Part shown: positions 1-8,674 of the stretch, in pieces
Layout of the letters: each line of letters opens with the position of its first letter
Position numbering within the stretch: position 1 is the stretch's first letter
Source of the DNA: Pandoraea pneumonica
Lineage (GTDB): Bacteria > Pseudomonadota > Gammaproteobacteria > Burkholderiales > Burkholderiaceae
DNA: 64,000 nucleotides
NCBI RefSeq assembly: GCF_902459645.1
Contig: NZ_CABPSK010000004.1
Coordinates: 1 to 64,000, forward strand
Reading direction: 5' to 3'
Made by a program: the position numbers and the translations under genes
The notes under the pieces: model-generated
Told to the model about the DNA's origin: nothing
Databases searched by the model: none
Seen by the model: only the letters and a program-made list of their open reading frames with translations

Positions 1-73
1 CGTCCCCTAGGGGATTCGAACCCCTGTACTCACCGTGAAAGGGTGATGTCCTAGGCCTCTAGACGAAGGGGAC
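1..73 (-). tRNA. tRNA-Glu (anticodon TTC)
   Basis: Read on the minus strand, the sequence folds as a cloverleaf with acceptor arms GTCCCCT and AGGGGAC, a T-loop GGTTCGAATCC and an anticodon loop CTTTCAC carrying TTC. The 73 bases end exactly at the window edge, so the CCA end (encoded or added) cannot be seen. It lies just downstream of tRNA-Ala on the same strand, so the two are probably one transcript. Confidence 0.95.
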
Positions 74-236
74 AAAATCGTCAAAACTTTGTCTGTTTCG
101 CTTTACTGCATTTCGCGAAGAACGCTATTCTAAACAACATTTCTTCGCTTGTGAAGCTTTATTTTCAAGTTTTTTGCATCGTTTTTGCAAGAATCTTGCT
201 CATTCGACGCGCCTGAAAATCAAGCTTCGGAATCCG

Positions 237-312
<76 letters not shown>

Positions 313-408
313 CGAACAGAGAAATGAGATTCTAATGACAAACCCATTTCCTGTAAATACCCCTCTCGCATTTTTTCCGCATTATTTCGCCGATCCGTGC
401 GAAAAATG

Positions 409-445
409 AAAAACGGCGACTCAATCGAGTCGCCGTTTTCCTTTT
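409..445 (-). terminator. Intrinsic terminator after pnp
   Basis: An inverted repeat AAAACGGCGACTC / GAGTCGCCGTTTT (409-422 and 427-439) has a four-base loop and T-rich flanks on both sides. It lies about 45 bases past the pnp stop codon, so it most likely ends the rpsO-pnp transcript; by symmetry it could work in both directions. Confidence 0.85.
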
Positions 446-488
446 CAGCGCGGCAGCGTGCACGCACGCCGCCGAAAGCACCGCTAAC

Positions 489-2630
489 TTAGCCTTCGTG
501 CTTGGTCACTGCCGCAGCGCCAACGCGCTCTTCTTCGGTCAGTGCCTTGTGCGACAGACGCAGACGGCCCTTGTCATCCTGCTGAATCACCTTCACACGC
601 ACCGACTGGCCTTCCTTCAGGTAGTCGTTGATGTTGTTGATGCGCTCATTCAGGATTTCCGAGATGTGCAGCAGACCATCCTTGCCCGGCAGCACCGAGA
701 CGATCGCGCCGAACTCGAGCAGCTTGAGCACGGTGCCGTCGTAGACCTGACCCACTTCGACTTCGACGGTGATCAGTTCGATACGACGCTTCGCTTCGGC
801 AATGCCTTCAGCGCTCGGGCTGGCGATGGTGACCACGCCGTCGTCCGAGATGTCGATGCTCGTGCCCGTTTCTTCGGTCAGCGCGCGAATCACCGAACCA
901 CCCTTACCGATCACGTCGCGGATCTTTTCCGGATTGATCTTGATGGTGACCATGCGCGGTGCGAATTCCGACAGCTCCGTACGCACGCCCGATTGGGCTT
1001 CCGTCATCTTTTCCAGAATATGCAGACGGCCTTCCTTGGCTTGCGCCAGCGCCACTTGCATGATTTCCTTCGTGATGCCCTGAATCTTGATGTCCATCTG
1101 GAGTGCGGTCACGCCGTTCGACGTACCTGCCACCTTGAAGTCCATGTCGCCCAGGTGATCTTCGTCGCCGAGAATGTCGGTCAACACGGCAAACTTGTTG
1201 CCTTCGAGGATCAGGCCCATGGCGATACCGGCGACCGGCGAGGTCAGCGGCACACCAGCGTCCATCATGGCGAGGCTACCGCCGCACACCGAAGCCATCG
1301 ACGACGAACCGTTCGACTCGGTAATTTCCGACACTACACGCACGGTGTAGCCGAAATCGTCTGCGCCCGGCAGGCAAGCCACCAGGGCACGCTTGGCCAG
1401 ACGGCCGTGACCGATTTCGCGACGCTTGGGCGAACCCACGCGACCCGTTTCGCCCGTCGAGAACGGCGGGAAGTTGTAGTGCAGCATGAAGCGATCACGG
1501 TACTCGCCTTGCAGCGCGTCGATGATCTGCTCGTCGCTCTTGGTGCCCAGCGTAGCCACCACGAGTGCCTGCGTTTCGCCACGCGTGAACAGGGCCGAAC
1601 CGTGCGCACGCGGCAGCACGCCGGTGCGAATCGAGATCGGACGCACGGTGCGCGTGTCGCGGCCGTCGATACGCGGCTCGCCAGCCAGAATCTGGCTACG
1701 CACGATCTTGGCTTCCAGATCGAACAGGATGTTGCCGACTTCGATCGCGTCCGGGGCAGCTTCGCCCTTAGCGGCAGCGGCTTCACCCAGCTTAGCGATC
1801 ACGTCGCTGCTCACGGCACGCAGTTGTTGCGTACGGGCTTGCTTTTCACGCGTTTGGTAAGCGGCGCGCAGCGAAGCGTCGGCCAGCTCGGTCACTTGTG
1901 CGATCAGCGCTTCGTTCTTGCCAGCCGGCGTCCAGTCCCACTCAGCCTTGCCGCCATCGCGCACGAGGTCATGAATGGCGTTGATAGCCGTTTGCAGTTG
2001 TTCGTGACCGAACACCACTGCGCCCAGCATCACGTCTTCCGGCAGTTCCTTGGCTTCCGATTCCACCATCAGCACGGCTTGTTCCGTACCGGCGACAACC
2101 AGATCCAGTTGCGACTTGGCGATTTGTTCACGCGACGGGTTCAGCACGTATTGGCTGTCGACGTAGGCAACGCGGGCAGCACCGACCGGGCCGTTGAACG
2201 GCAGACCCGAGATGGCCAGCGCAGCCGAAGCACCGATCAGGGCCGGAATGTCAGCCGGCACTTCCGGGTTCAGCGAAACGACTTGCACGACCACTTGCAC
2301 TTCGTTGTAGAAGCCTTCCGGGAACAGCGGGCGAATCGGACGATCGATCAGGCGCGACGTCAGCGTTTCGTTTTCCGACGGACGGCCTTCGCGCTTGAAG
2401 AAGCCACCCGGGATCTTGCCGGCGGCGTAGGTTTTTTCGAGGTAATCGACGGTCAGCGGGAAGAAGTCTTGACCCGGCTTGGCGTTCTTTGCGCCCACAA
2501 CCGTAGCCAGCACAACGGTGTCGTCCATGTCGACGAGCACAGCGCCCGACGCTTGACGGGCGATCTCACCCGTCTCCATGCGAACCTTATTTTGGCCCCA
2601 CTGGAATTCCTTGGACACTTTATTGAACAT
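489..2630 (-). CDS. pnp: Polyribonucleotide nucleotidyltransferase (PNPase)
   Basis: PNPase degrades RNA 3' to 5' by phosphorolysis and can work with the RNA degradosome in the cytoplasm. The 713-residue product is the usual size: two RNase PH-like halves with a helical linker, then a KH domain with the GxxG loop in VIGKGG, then an S1 domain ([19 protein letters not shown]). I start at the ATG opening [12 protein letters not shown] because AGGAGTGCAA sits directly before it; the open frame runs 51 codons further upstream, but that stretch is Arg/Ala-rich and unlike the family. It follows rpsO on the same strand, the widespread rpsO-pnp arrangement, and ends at a hairpin terminator. In enterobacteria pnp is autoregulated through its leader; that is not shown here. 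Confidence 0.97.
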   Translation of the reverse strand: MFNKVSKEFQWGQNKVRMETGEIARQASGAVLVDMDDTVVLATVVGAKNAKPGQDFFPLTVDYLEKTYAAGKIPGGFFKREGRPSENETLTSRLIDRPIRPLFPEGFYNEVQVVVQVVSLNPEVPADIPALIGASAALAISGLPFNGPVGAARVAYVDSQYVLNPSREQIAKSQLDLVVAGTEQAVLMVESEAKELPEDVMLGAVVFGHEQLQTAINAIHDLVRDGGKAEWDWTPAGKNEALIAQVTELADASLRAAYQTREKQARTQQLRAVSSDVIAKLGEAAAAKGEAAPDAIEVGNILFDLEAKIVRSQILAGEPRIDGRDTRTVRPISIRTGVLPRAHGSALFTRGETQALVVATLGTKSDEQIIDALQGEYRDRFMLHYNFPPFSTGETGRVGSPKRREIGHGRLAKRALVACLPGADDFGYTVRVVSEITESNGSSSMASVCGGSLAMMDAGVPLTSPVAGIAMGLILEGNKFAVLTDILGDEDHLGDMDFKVAGTSNGVTALQMDIKIQGITKEIMQVALAQAKEGRLHILEKMTEAQSGVRTELSEFAPRMVTIKINPEKIRDVIGKGGSVIRALTEETGTSIDISDDGVVTIASPSAEGIAEAKRRIELITVEVEVGQVYDGTVLKLLEFGAIVSVLPGKDGLLHISEILNERINNINDYLKEGQSVRVKVIQQDDKGRLRLSHKALTEEERVGAAAVTKHEG

Positions 2631-2942
2631 TTGCACTCCTTTATCGAATCGCGCGAATGCAGCAGCGGCGCGATATCGCTGCCGGGGTGGTCCCGACGCC
2701 GCACAGGGGGGAGTGTTATGCCATTCCAGCGTTGCTCGGCGCGTTGCCGTGCAGCTCTCTGATGCGACCCTGGAATGACACAAGCCCTGCTTGCCGACGA
2801 GGCCCCGTAACTCGGGAACCCGGTGCGAGGACCGGGCTTGGCGGCCGGAAAAGCATCGAAATGAGGCTCTTCAGGCGTCGCCCAAAAACAAAATGCCTGC
2901 ATCAGCACGCTGATACAGGCATCTCGTCGTAATCGTAATCGC
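2631..2942 (-). other. rpsO-pnp intergenic region (no gene)
   Basis: This 312-base gap holds the terminator-like hairpin after rpsO (2889-2922) and the pnp leader. No open frame in it has a convincing ribosome-binding site. Any pnp promoter or processing hairpin must lie here, but I cannot pick one out with confidence. Confidence 0.6.
2885..2922 (-). terminator. Terminator hairpin after rpsO
   Basis: On the minus strand ATGCCTGTATCAG and CTGATGCAGGCAT (2893-2905 and 2910-2922) pair around a four-base loop with one mismatch. A TTTTGTTTTTG tract follows. It ends 21 bases past the rpsO stop, so part of the transcription probably ends here and pnp needs read-through or its own promoter. Confidence 0.8.
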
Positions 2943-3212
2943 TTACTTACGCAGGCCCAGCTTCTCGATCAGGGCGCGGTAGCGGTCCGCATCCTTGCCC
3001 TTGAGGTAATCGAGCAGCTTGCGGCGACGGCTCACCATGCGCAGCAGACCGCGGCGGCTGTGGTGATCCTTCATGTGGGCCTTGAAGTGCGGGGTCAGTT
3101 CGTTGATGCGCGTGGTGAGCAGCGCAACTTGCACTTCGGGGGACCCGGTGTCATTGGCCGTGCGGGCGAATTGCGCCACGACGTCCGACTTCTTGATATC
3201 TGCGTTCGACAT
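2943..3212 (-). CDS. rpsO: 30S ribosomal protein S15
   Basis: S15 binds 16S rRNA early in assembly of the 30S platform. The 89-residue product from [16 protein letters not shown] to EKLGLRK matches the family end to end, including the [11 protein letters not shown] and RRRKLLDYL segments that contact rRNA. The start is the ATG at 3212, preceded by AAGGAAAG; a longer frame upstream (134 codons) has no family similarity. It is followed by a hairpin terminator and then pnp on the same strand. Confidence 0.98.
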   Translation of the reverse strand: MSNADIKKSDVVAQFARTANDTGSPEVQVALLTTRINELTPHFKAHMKDHHSRRGLLRMVSRRRKLLDYLKGKDADRYRALIEKLGLRK

Positions 3213-3317
3213 TTGCTTTCCTTGGATATACACGCGGTCACGGAAGAATGGCCGTGCCGTGAACTTACAAAAACATGCGCGACATCGCCGCGCACAAACA
3301 AAAACTGCAAGTGCGCG

Positions 3318-3323
3318 ATTATA
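3318..3323 (-). promoter_or_regulatory. Possible -10 box for rpsO
   Basis: The minus strand carries a perfect TATAAT about 105 bases upstream of the rpsO start. No good -35 box is found at 16-18 bases (the sequence there reads about TGGCGG), so this is a likely but unproven sigma-70 promoter. The rest of 3213-3500 shows no gene. Confidence 0.45.
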
Positions 3324-3500
3324 CGGGAATTGCCATCGGGCCGCCACAATTTTCCATGCTGCGCCCCATCAGGCGGGCCTGAGACCCCGATTTCGGGGTC
3401 AAAACCCTGAAAACGCCCCGTACAATCCGCCCAAAATCTGCCGATTGTCTCGAAAATCGCACCAATCCAACCCCGCCCGTACGCCCTCAATCCACCGCAA

Positions 3501-4811
3501 TCAACGCTGGCGAGCCATCCGGCAGGTACTCGGCAGCGCCACCTTATTGGCCGGAAGCTCCATCACCGTCTTGAAGCCGTAGCCCGAGCCCTCGTTATCG
3601 AACTTCACGCCCGGCTCACCCGCGCGACGCATCACCGACACATACAACGGCTCGATCATCTGGTGATCGTTCGGGCGCATCCACGCATCGGCCGGTGCCT
3701 CGCGAATACGGCGATTTTCCAGCGCGCGGCCCACCGTCGTCACGTCGGTCGTGCCAGCCTGCTCGAGCGCCGACGCAATCATGTCGATCATCACGCTCAT
3801 GCGCAGCAGCGGATAGTCGTCGCGCGCTTCCGGATACCGGGCGCGGAAGGCCTTATAGAACGCATCCGACGCCTCACCGCCCACATTCGGGTGCCACTCA
3901 GCCACGGCATAAACGCGCCCCACCCCAGCGTCGCCCAGCGCGGCCGGTGCGCCCAGCGCGTTGCCGTAAAACGTATAGAACTTGAGTTCCATGCCCTGCT
4001 CGCGGGCGGCCTTCACCAGCAGCGTGAGGTCGTTGCCCCAGCTCCCCGTCACGACCGTATCGGCCCCGGCAGCACGAATGCGCGCGAGATACGGTGTGAA
4101 ATCCTTCACGCGGCCCACCGGGCTGAACTGCTCGCCCACGATCTGCACGTCGGGACGCTTCACGCCGATCATCTGGCGCGCCAGCCCAGCGACCTGTCGG
4201 CCAAAGCTGTAGTCCTGATTGAGCAAATAGACCTTCTGAATGCTCGGGTCTTCCTTGATCGCCTCGGTCAGCGCCTGCATACGCATGGCGGCATTGGCGT
4301 CGAAGGCGAAATGCCAGAAGCTGCACTGCTCGTTGGTGAGCGCGGTATCCACCGCCGAGTAATTGAAGAACAGCATGCGCTGACCCGGCTCACGGGCGTT
4401 GCGCTTGTTGATCGCGTCGATCAATGCCGATGCCACGGCCGAGCTATTGCCCTGCAAGACAAAGGGAATTCCCAAATCGCCGGCCGCTTTGAGTTGCACC
4501 AGGCTGTCTTCGACCGCCCCTTTGCTATCAAAAACGGTGAGTTCCAACGGGTGCGCGCCATCACGCAATTTCACGCCGCCACGGGCGTTCACGCGCTCGA
4601 TCGCGAAGCGCAAATTGCGCTCGACCATAGCGCCCGCATTCCCGAACGGCCCGCTCATCCCTTCGATGAGCGCCAGGCGAATCGGCGGTGCGGCCTGCGC
4701 AAGACCGGTGGCGGCCAGCAGACCAAGCGCGATCCAGCGCGGCAGTGAACGCGACCACGAGCGCGACAATGAACGCGGCAATACGCGCGCCAGCAAGACG
4801 TGAAATTTCAT
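3501..4811 (-). CDS. ABC transporter substrate-binding protein, branched-chain amino acid type
   Basis: A 436-residue type I periplasmic binding protein (Peripla_BP_6/LivK-like). The N-terminus is a long basic signal peptide (MKFHVLLARVLPRSLSRSWS...) with a hydrophobic core and an AQA-A cleavage site, then the family opening PIRLALIEGMSGPFGNAG. YLLNQDYSFGRQVAG and VVTGSWGNDLTLLVKAA are typical of the two lobes. The start at 4811 gives a clean signal peptide; upstream Met codons would add 19 or 11 residues before it. No permease or ATPase gene is adjacent, so the ligand and transporter are unknown; amino acids, amides or short carboxylates are all possible. It is divergent from the lipoprotein gene at 4954. 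Confidence 0.8.
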   Translation of the reverse strand: MKFHVLLARVLPRSLSRSWSRSLPRWIALGLLAATGLAQAAPPIRLALIEGMSGPFGNAGAMVERNLRFAIERVNARGGVKLRDGAHPLELTVFDSKGAVEDSLVQLKAAGDLGIPFVLQGNSSAVASALIDAINKRNAREPGQRMLFFNYSAVDTALTNEQCSFWHFAFDANAAMRMQALTEAIKEDPSIQKVYLLNQDYSFGRQVAGLARQMIGVKRPDVQIVGEQFSPVGRVKDFTPYLARIRAAGADTVVTGSWGNDLTLLVKAAREQGMELKFYTFYGNALGAPAALGDAGVGRVYAVAEWHPNVGGEASDAFYKAFRARYPEARDDYPLLRMSVMIDMIASALEQAGTTDVTTVGRALENRRIREAPADAWMRPNDHQMIEPLYVSVMRRAGEPGVKFDNEGSGYGFKTVMELPANKVALPSTCRMARQR

Positions 4812-4953
4812 CGAGGCCCCAGTAACTCTCTCGGCGCGAATCATAACTGCCCGGTCCGGCCCCGGCAAGCCGAGTCACCCCACGATGCGTCACACGGCGG
4901 TATGCTTATGTCGTGCCGCTGTGCGGTATTTCCGCGTGAATACGAGGCTATCC

Positions 4954-5460
4954 ATGATCCCGATTTCCAGAGTGCTCGTGACCGGTGCCCTCACCCTGTC
5001 GCTCGCCGCCTGCTACACCGCGCCCTGGCAGACGTTGCCGCCGAGCACATCGCAGGCCGACGTTCAAATGCAGCTTGGCAAGCCCAAAGAGGTCTACCCG
5101 CTCGCCCCGGGTGTGACGCGCTGGCTCTATCCCACCAAGCCATTCGGCGAAGAGACGGTGGCCGTGGACTTCGACGCGCAGGGCCGGATGCTCAAGGCCA
5201 CGCAAGTCTTGTCCACACAAGAGTTCAACAAAGTCGAAGTCGACAAGTGGACCAAGACCGACGTGCTGCATCACTTCGGCGAGCCGGTCGAAACGTCGGC
5301 CTTCCCGTTGATGAAGCGCGAAGTCTGGACTTACCGCTTCAAGCAGGACGACGTGTGGTTCTCGATGATGAACTTCTACTTCGACCCGGATGGCGTCGTG
5401 AAGACCACGCAAATCAGCCCCGACCCGCTGCACGAGAAGCGCGACAACAACATGTTCTGA
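4954..5460 (+). CDS. BamE/SmpA-like outer-membrane lipoprotein
   Basis: A 168-residue lipoprotein. The signal peptide MIPISRVLVTGALTLSLAAC has a lipobox LAAC with Cys20 as the lipidation site. The mature part starts like the SmpA/OmlA fold (SQADVQMQLGKPKEVYPL, then a second repeat KTDVLHHFGEPVE), and is followed by strands such as VWTYRFK. GAGG before ATG 4954 supports this start over an upstream ATG at 4885. It may be a BamE relative, but the main BamE gene of the genome is probably elsewhere because this copy is longer. The sigma factor gene begins 16 bases after it on the same strand, so they are probably co-transcribed. Confidence 0.7.
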   Translation: MIPISRVLVTGALTLSLAACYTAPWQTLPPSTSQADVQMQLGKPKEVYPLAPGVTRWLYPTKPFGEETVAVDFDAQGRMLKATQVLSTQEFNKVEVDKWTKTDVLHHFGEPVETSAFPLMKREVWTYRFKQDDVWFSMMNFYFDPDGVVKTTQISPDPLHEKRDNNMF

Positions 5461-5476
5461 CCAAAGGAGACGCTTC

Positions 5477-6094
5477 ATTACCCGCCCCCTCGAACTCGAT
5501 CAGGCACTCGATCAGACATACCTCTCCCAACTCCGCCACGACCTCTTGCGCTTTGCCAAGTTGCAACTGCGCGACGACCACCTCGCCGAAGACGCGGTGC
5601 AGGACTCGCTCGTGGCGGCATACGCGCAGTCGCACGAATTCGCTGGCCGCGCGCAGCACAAGACGTGGGTCTTCGCTATCTTGCGCAACAAGTTGATCGA
5701 CACCATGCGCGCGCGCCGACGCACGGTCAACGCATCGTCGCTCGAAACCCCCGATGGTGCAGACGCTAACGGCGAATCGGTGTTCGACCGCGAGCTCTTT
5801 GGGGACAACGGCCACTGGGCCGAACACGCCCGCCCGAAGCCGTGGCCGCGCCCCGAAGCCATCGTTGCCCGGCAGCAGTTTTGGACGATGTTCGATTGGT
5901 GTCTGAACGAACTTCCCGAGGCCATCGGGCGCGTGTTCGCCATGCGCGAATTGCTCGACATGGAGATGGCAGAAATCTGCGGCGAACTCGAGCTCAACGC
6001 GAATCATTGCAGCGTGTTGCTGTACCGCGCCCGCCTGCGCTTGCGCACGTGTCTGTCGACCAAAGGCTTGGAGAGCGCCGATGCCACTGGGTAA
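5477..6094 (+). CDS. RNA polymerase sigma factor, ECF type (probable ATT start)
   Basis: A group IV (ECF) sigma factor of about 205 residues. Region 2 is seen in YLSQLRHDLLRFAKLQLRD...AEDAVQDSLVAAY...KTWVFAILRNKLID, and region 4 in LPEAIGRVFAMRELLDMEMAEICGELEL...CSVLLYRARLRLRTCL. A 30-residue acidic/Pro linker joins them. The frame has no ATG, GTG or TTG before 5546, and starting at TTG 5546 would remove the first helix of region 2. AAGGAG at 5464-5469 stands seven bases before ATT 5477, the most likely start. It overlaps the zinc-finger anti-sigma gene by 14 bases, so the two are surely linked in expression. Confidence 0.8.
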   Translation: MTRPLELDQALDQTYLSQLRHDLLRFAKLQLRDDHLAEDAVQDSLVAAYAQSHEFAGRAQHKTWVFAILRNKLIDTMRARRRTVNASSLETPDGADANGESVFDRELFGDNGHWAEHARPKPWPRPEAIVARQQFWTMFDWCLNELPEAIGRVFAMRELLDMEMAEICGELELNANHCSVLLYRARLRLRTCLSTKGLESADATG

Positions 6095-6299
6095 GTGCCG
6101 CACCATGACGCGAACGATCTCCGATGCCCTCGAGCGCCGCCTGACCCTTGTCGAATCGGTCCGACTGCGCCTGCACCTGAGCGCGTGCGATGGTTGCCGC
6201 GCCTATCGGCAACAGGTTCACGCACTACGCTCGATAGCGCGCATCGTCAGCGGGCGCGCCATCGACAGCAACGACGGCAACACCAACAGCGATCTTTGA
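6081..6299 (+). CDS. Zinc-finger (zf-HC2) anti-sigma factor
   Basis: A 72-residue cytoplasmic protein with the H-x3-C-x2-C zinc site at His32, Cys36 and Cys39 (LHLSACDGC) of the anti-sigma zinc-finger family. It begins inside the end of the sigma gene (ATG 6081, sigma stop at 6094), the classical arrangement of a sigma/anti-sigma pair. It has no membrane segment, so it would bind the sigma factor in the cytoplasm, perhaps responding to oxidation of the zinc site. A second ATG at 6105 would give a shorter form keeping the zinc motif. Confidence 0.8.
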   Translation: MPLGKCRTMTRTISDALERRLTLVESVRLRLHLSACDGCRAYRQQVHALRSIARIVSGRAIDSNDGNTNSDL

Positions 6300-6406
6300 A
6301 ATTTTTTCGCGCGATCTGTCATATCCGGCTCGCTGGTCCGACTAAACGGTGCCATCGCCAGTGAATGCGCTGCGCGGTGCTCCCTTTCATCAACCGGAGA
6401 GACACC

Positions 6407-6745
6407 ATGAAAATCCGCAAACTTGCCCTCGCCACTTCCTTCGCAGCCATTGGCATGATTGCCGCCAACACTGCTGTCGCTTCGAGCCACTCGGCGCTCA
6501 CCCGCGCGGAGGTCAAAGCGGAACTCAAGCAACTCCACGACGCTGGCTATTCGTCCGCACAGGACAACACACGTTACCCGGCGAACCTGATGGACGCGCT
6601 GAACAACGCGTCGCGCACCAGCGCCGCCAGCACTGGCGCGAATGCCATGCCCGCAAAGCAGAACATGGCCGCCATGGAAATGGATCGACCGAAGTTTCGA
6701 GACTTGGACGCAGGCTTTCTGAATCGCGTGTATCGGGGCAGCTAA
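6407..6745 (+). CDS. Small exported protein, DUF4148 family
   Basis: A 112-residue protein with a Sec signal peptide (MKIRKLALATSFAAIGMIAANTAVA, cleavage near AVA-S) and the DUF4148 pattern LTRAEVKAELKQLHDAGYSS...TRYPANLMDA. This family is abundant in Burkholderiales and has no proven function. GGAGA precedes the ATG. It follows the sigma/anti-sigma pair by about 110 bases on the same strand and may be one of their targets; that is inference. Confidence 0.8.
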   Translation: MKIRKLALATSFAAIGMIAANTAVASSHSALTRAEVKAELKQLHDAGYSSAQDNTRYPANLMDALNNASRTSAASTGANAMPAKQNMAAMEMDRPKFRDLDAGFLNRVYRGS

Positions 6746-6863
6746 GCGGCGTCGGGGTGTCACGCATCGTGACGCCCTGCTTGCCGCATGGCCCCTTGCG
6801 TCGTTGGCGGCAACCGGCGTTGGCGGTTGCCGCATCCGATTCCTCTGCACAGGAGAAGTCTGC

Positions 6864-7325
6864 GTGCATACCCAAACTGTTTTATTCACGCCTGCCCGGC
6901 TCGAACGCGCCGCAGGTGCGCTCGCGATATACAGCGTCGCTGGCGTCTTTCTGGGATACGGCGCCTACAAGTTCACGAGCGTTGAAGCTCAGGCCATTTA
7001 TCCATTAGTCAGCAACAGCCCGCTGCTCGGCTGGCTGTATCACGTGCTCAGCGTGCAAGGCGTGTCGAATCTGGTCGGCACCATCGAGATCGTTTCGGCG
7101 CTTGCCATGCTTTGGCGAAGAGACTGGCGTGTCAGCTTGGCTGGCAGTCTTGGCGTTGCGCTGGCGTTGGTCGTCACCGTATCGTTCATCGTGACGACAC
7201 CGAACGCCGGTGGCAGCGCCTTTGGATTCTTGGTCAAAGACACTGTGCTGCTTGGCGTTGCACTGCTCGCTGCGTCGCGAGCTTGGGCCGCCGGGCACAA
7301 GACGCCAAACCTCACGTTCCGCTAA
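6864..7325 (+). CDS. DUF417 / YkgB-like inner-membrane protein
   Basis: A 153-residue four-helix membrane protein resembling the DUF417 (YkgB/RclC) family: short N-terminus, GALAIYSVAGVFLGYGAYKFTSVEAQAI, then three more hydrophobic stretches and GFLVKDTVLLGVALL. In E. coli RclC belongs to the reactive-chlorine response; the same role here is only a suggestion. I chose GTG 6864 because AGGAGA lies nine bases before it; the longer frame from 6804 has no such signal. It is convergent with the MerR gene, with 16 bases between the stops. Confidence 0.75.
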   Translation: MHTQTVLFTPARLERAAGALAIYSVAGVFLGYGAYKFTSVEAQAIYPLVSNSPLLGWLYHVLSVQGVSNLVGTIEIVSALAMLWRRDWRVSLAGSLGVALALVVTVSFIVTTPNAGGSAFGFLVKDTVLLGVALLAASRAWAAGHKTPNLTFR

Positions 7326-7341
7326 CCCTGCCGTCGCTCGC

Positions 7342-8469
7342 TCACGCCGCAGGGGCCCGCCACGCGATCATGCCCTGCGTGCGCGCCCGCACGTCGCTCG
7401 ACGCCAGGCACGAAGCGAGCGCCTCGTACCCGCGCGCGCCGGGATACGGGGCAACGCAGAAAGGGGGTTCGTGATTCGCCGGGCAGAGGATCAGCGTCTC
7501 GTCCGGACCGACGGCGCTCAGATCGAGGATGTGCACGGAGCGCGTCATGAGGATGAGTCGCTGCGACGAACGTGCAGCGCGATGGCGCAGGAAACGAATC
7601 AGTGCTTCCTGCGTCGCCTGGTCCAAGCCCTGCTCGACCATGTCGACAACCACGACGGGGGCCACATGCGCGTTACTCGCACTGCTCGCGCCATTCACAC
7701 CACCCGCCCCGCCCTCCCGGCTCACCGCGCCTGTTTCGTAAGTGCCGTCAACTTCCAGCGCCATGAGCAGCGCGTACAGATCGGGACTCGCTTGCCCCCC
7801 CTCCTCCACAATCCACGCCGTGGCCCGCGCAATACGGGCGGCGTCTGCCGCAACGGGTGGCGGCGATGCCGAGGCCTGCGTTGCGCGGCCGAGTCCAACG
7901 AACACGGCCCCCGGTATCGACTCGGCCAATTGCATCGCCAATCGCGTCTTACCGCTGCCCAACGGCCCAGTCAGGAAATTAAGCGGACGCACGTCTTTCA
8001 ATTCGAACCACTCGCCGCCCCACGGCCACGGCAGGGCAAAGCCGACATTCAACGAGGCTGAATCGGAGGCATGGCGAGGTTCATTCCGCAACAACTGCGT
8101 CAGAGCCCCCGTCGCGGGCATTCGCCCTTCACGAAGCTCTGCACGCAGGGCGCGCACGCGAGCGATCTGCTGCATGCGGGTTGCGGTATCACGCAAGAGC
8201 ACCGCTTCGTGCGACTCAAGCGCCTGCGCCAGTGCGTCGCGATTGCCGTCCAGCACCGACTTGACTTGTGCAAGGCTCAGACCCAGCGCACGCAGAGCCA
8301 CCACTTCCCCGGCTCTCGCCATGTCCTGTACGCCGTATTGCCGATAACCGGCAGCGGTGCGCCCCGGCGCCAACAACCCGTGCAGCTCATACAGACGCAG
8401 CGCCTTACCCGACACGCCAAGTTGCTGCGCCGCCTCGGACGCCGTGAGATTTCGATCGGAAGACGCCAT
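7342..8469 (-). CDS. MerR-type regulator fused to a P-loop ATPase domain
   Basis: A 375-residue protein. Residues 7-75 form a MerR winged helix (LTASEAAQQLGVSGKALRLY, then the wing GYRQYG), followed by a helical segment to about 125. From about 160 a nucleotide-binding domain follows: Walker A GPLGSGKT (168-175) and a Walker B-like VVVVD ending at Asp276, then RLILMTRS near the C-terminus. Ordinary MerR proteins are about 130-280 residues with a small-molecule or metal domain, so the ATPase half is unusual. It could couple DNA binding to nucleotide state; the target is unknown. It lies downstream of leuA behind a terminator. Confidence 0.75.
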   Translation of the reverse strand: MASSDRNLTASEAAQQLGVSGKALRLYELHGLLAPGRTAAGYRQYGVQDMARAGEVVALRALGLSLAQVKSVLDGNRDALAQALESHEAVLLRDTATRMQQIARVRALRAELREGRMPATGALTQLLRNEPRHASDSASLNVGFALPWPWGGEWFELKDVRPLNFLTGPLGSGKTRLAMQLAESIPGAVFVGLGRATQASASPPPVAADAARIARATAWIVEEGGQASPDLYALLMALEVDGTYETGAVSREGGAGGVNGASSASNAHVAPVVVVDMVEQGLDQATQEALIRFLRHRAARSSQRLILMTRSVHILDLSAVGPDETLILCPANHEPPFCVAPYPGARGYEALASCLASSDVRARTQGMIAWRAPAA

Positions 8470-8556
8470 TTATCGCTCCTTCATCTGTGGGATGACGTCA
8501 TGTTCAGCCCGGCCCCAAGGGACGAGTCAAGCCGCAATTGCGCCGCCAGAAACGAC

Positions 8557-8591
8557 AAAGCCGCCACCTTCGAGATGAAAGCGGCGGCTTT
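8557..8591 (-). terminator. Terminator after leuA
   Basis: AAAGCCGCC (8557-8565) and GGCGGCTTT (8583-8591) pair perfectly with a 17-base loop that can form a further short stem. The minus strand continues CTTTGTCGTTTC. It separates leuA from the MerR-ATPase gene on the same strand. Confidence 0.7.
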
Positions 8592-8674
8592 GCGATGCCA
8601 GAACGCGGCAGCCGGTCGACATGTCGGCAGCGAATGCCGCGTCTGCCTGCCAGCCCGCCCGCTACCCGGCGGCC

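Noticed and set aside
498-2762. A 754-codon open frame opposite pnp
   Set aside because: It is a mirror of the GC-rich pnp codon pattern, His/Arg/Val-rich and without family motifs; pnp is certain.
3383-3400. GACCCCGA/TCGGGGTC hairpin
   Set aside because: The stem is good but the loop is very tight and no T-run follows in the sense of the gene at 3501, so I do not call a terminator.
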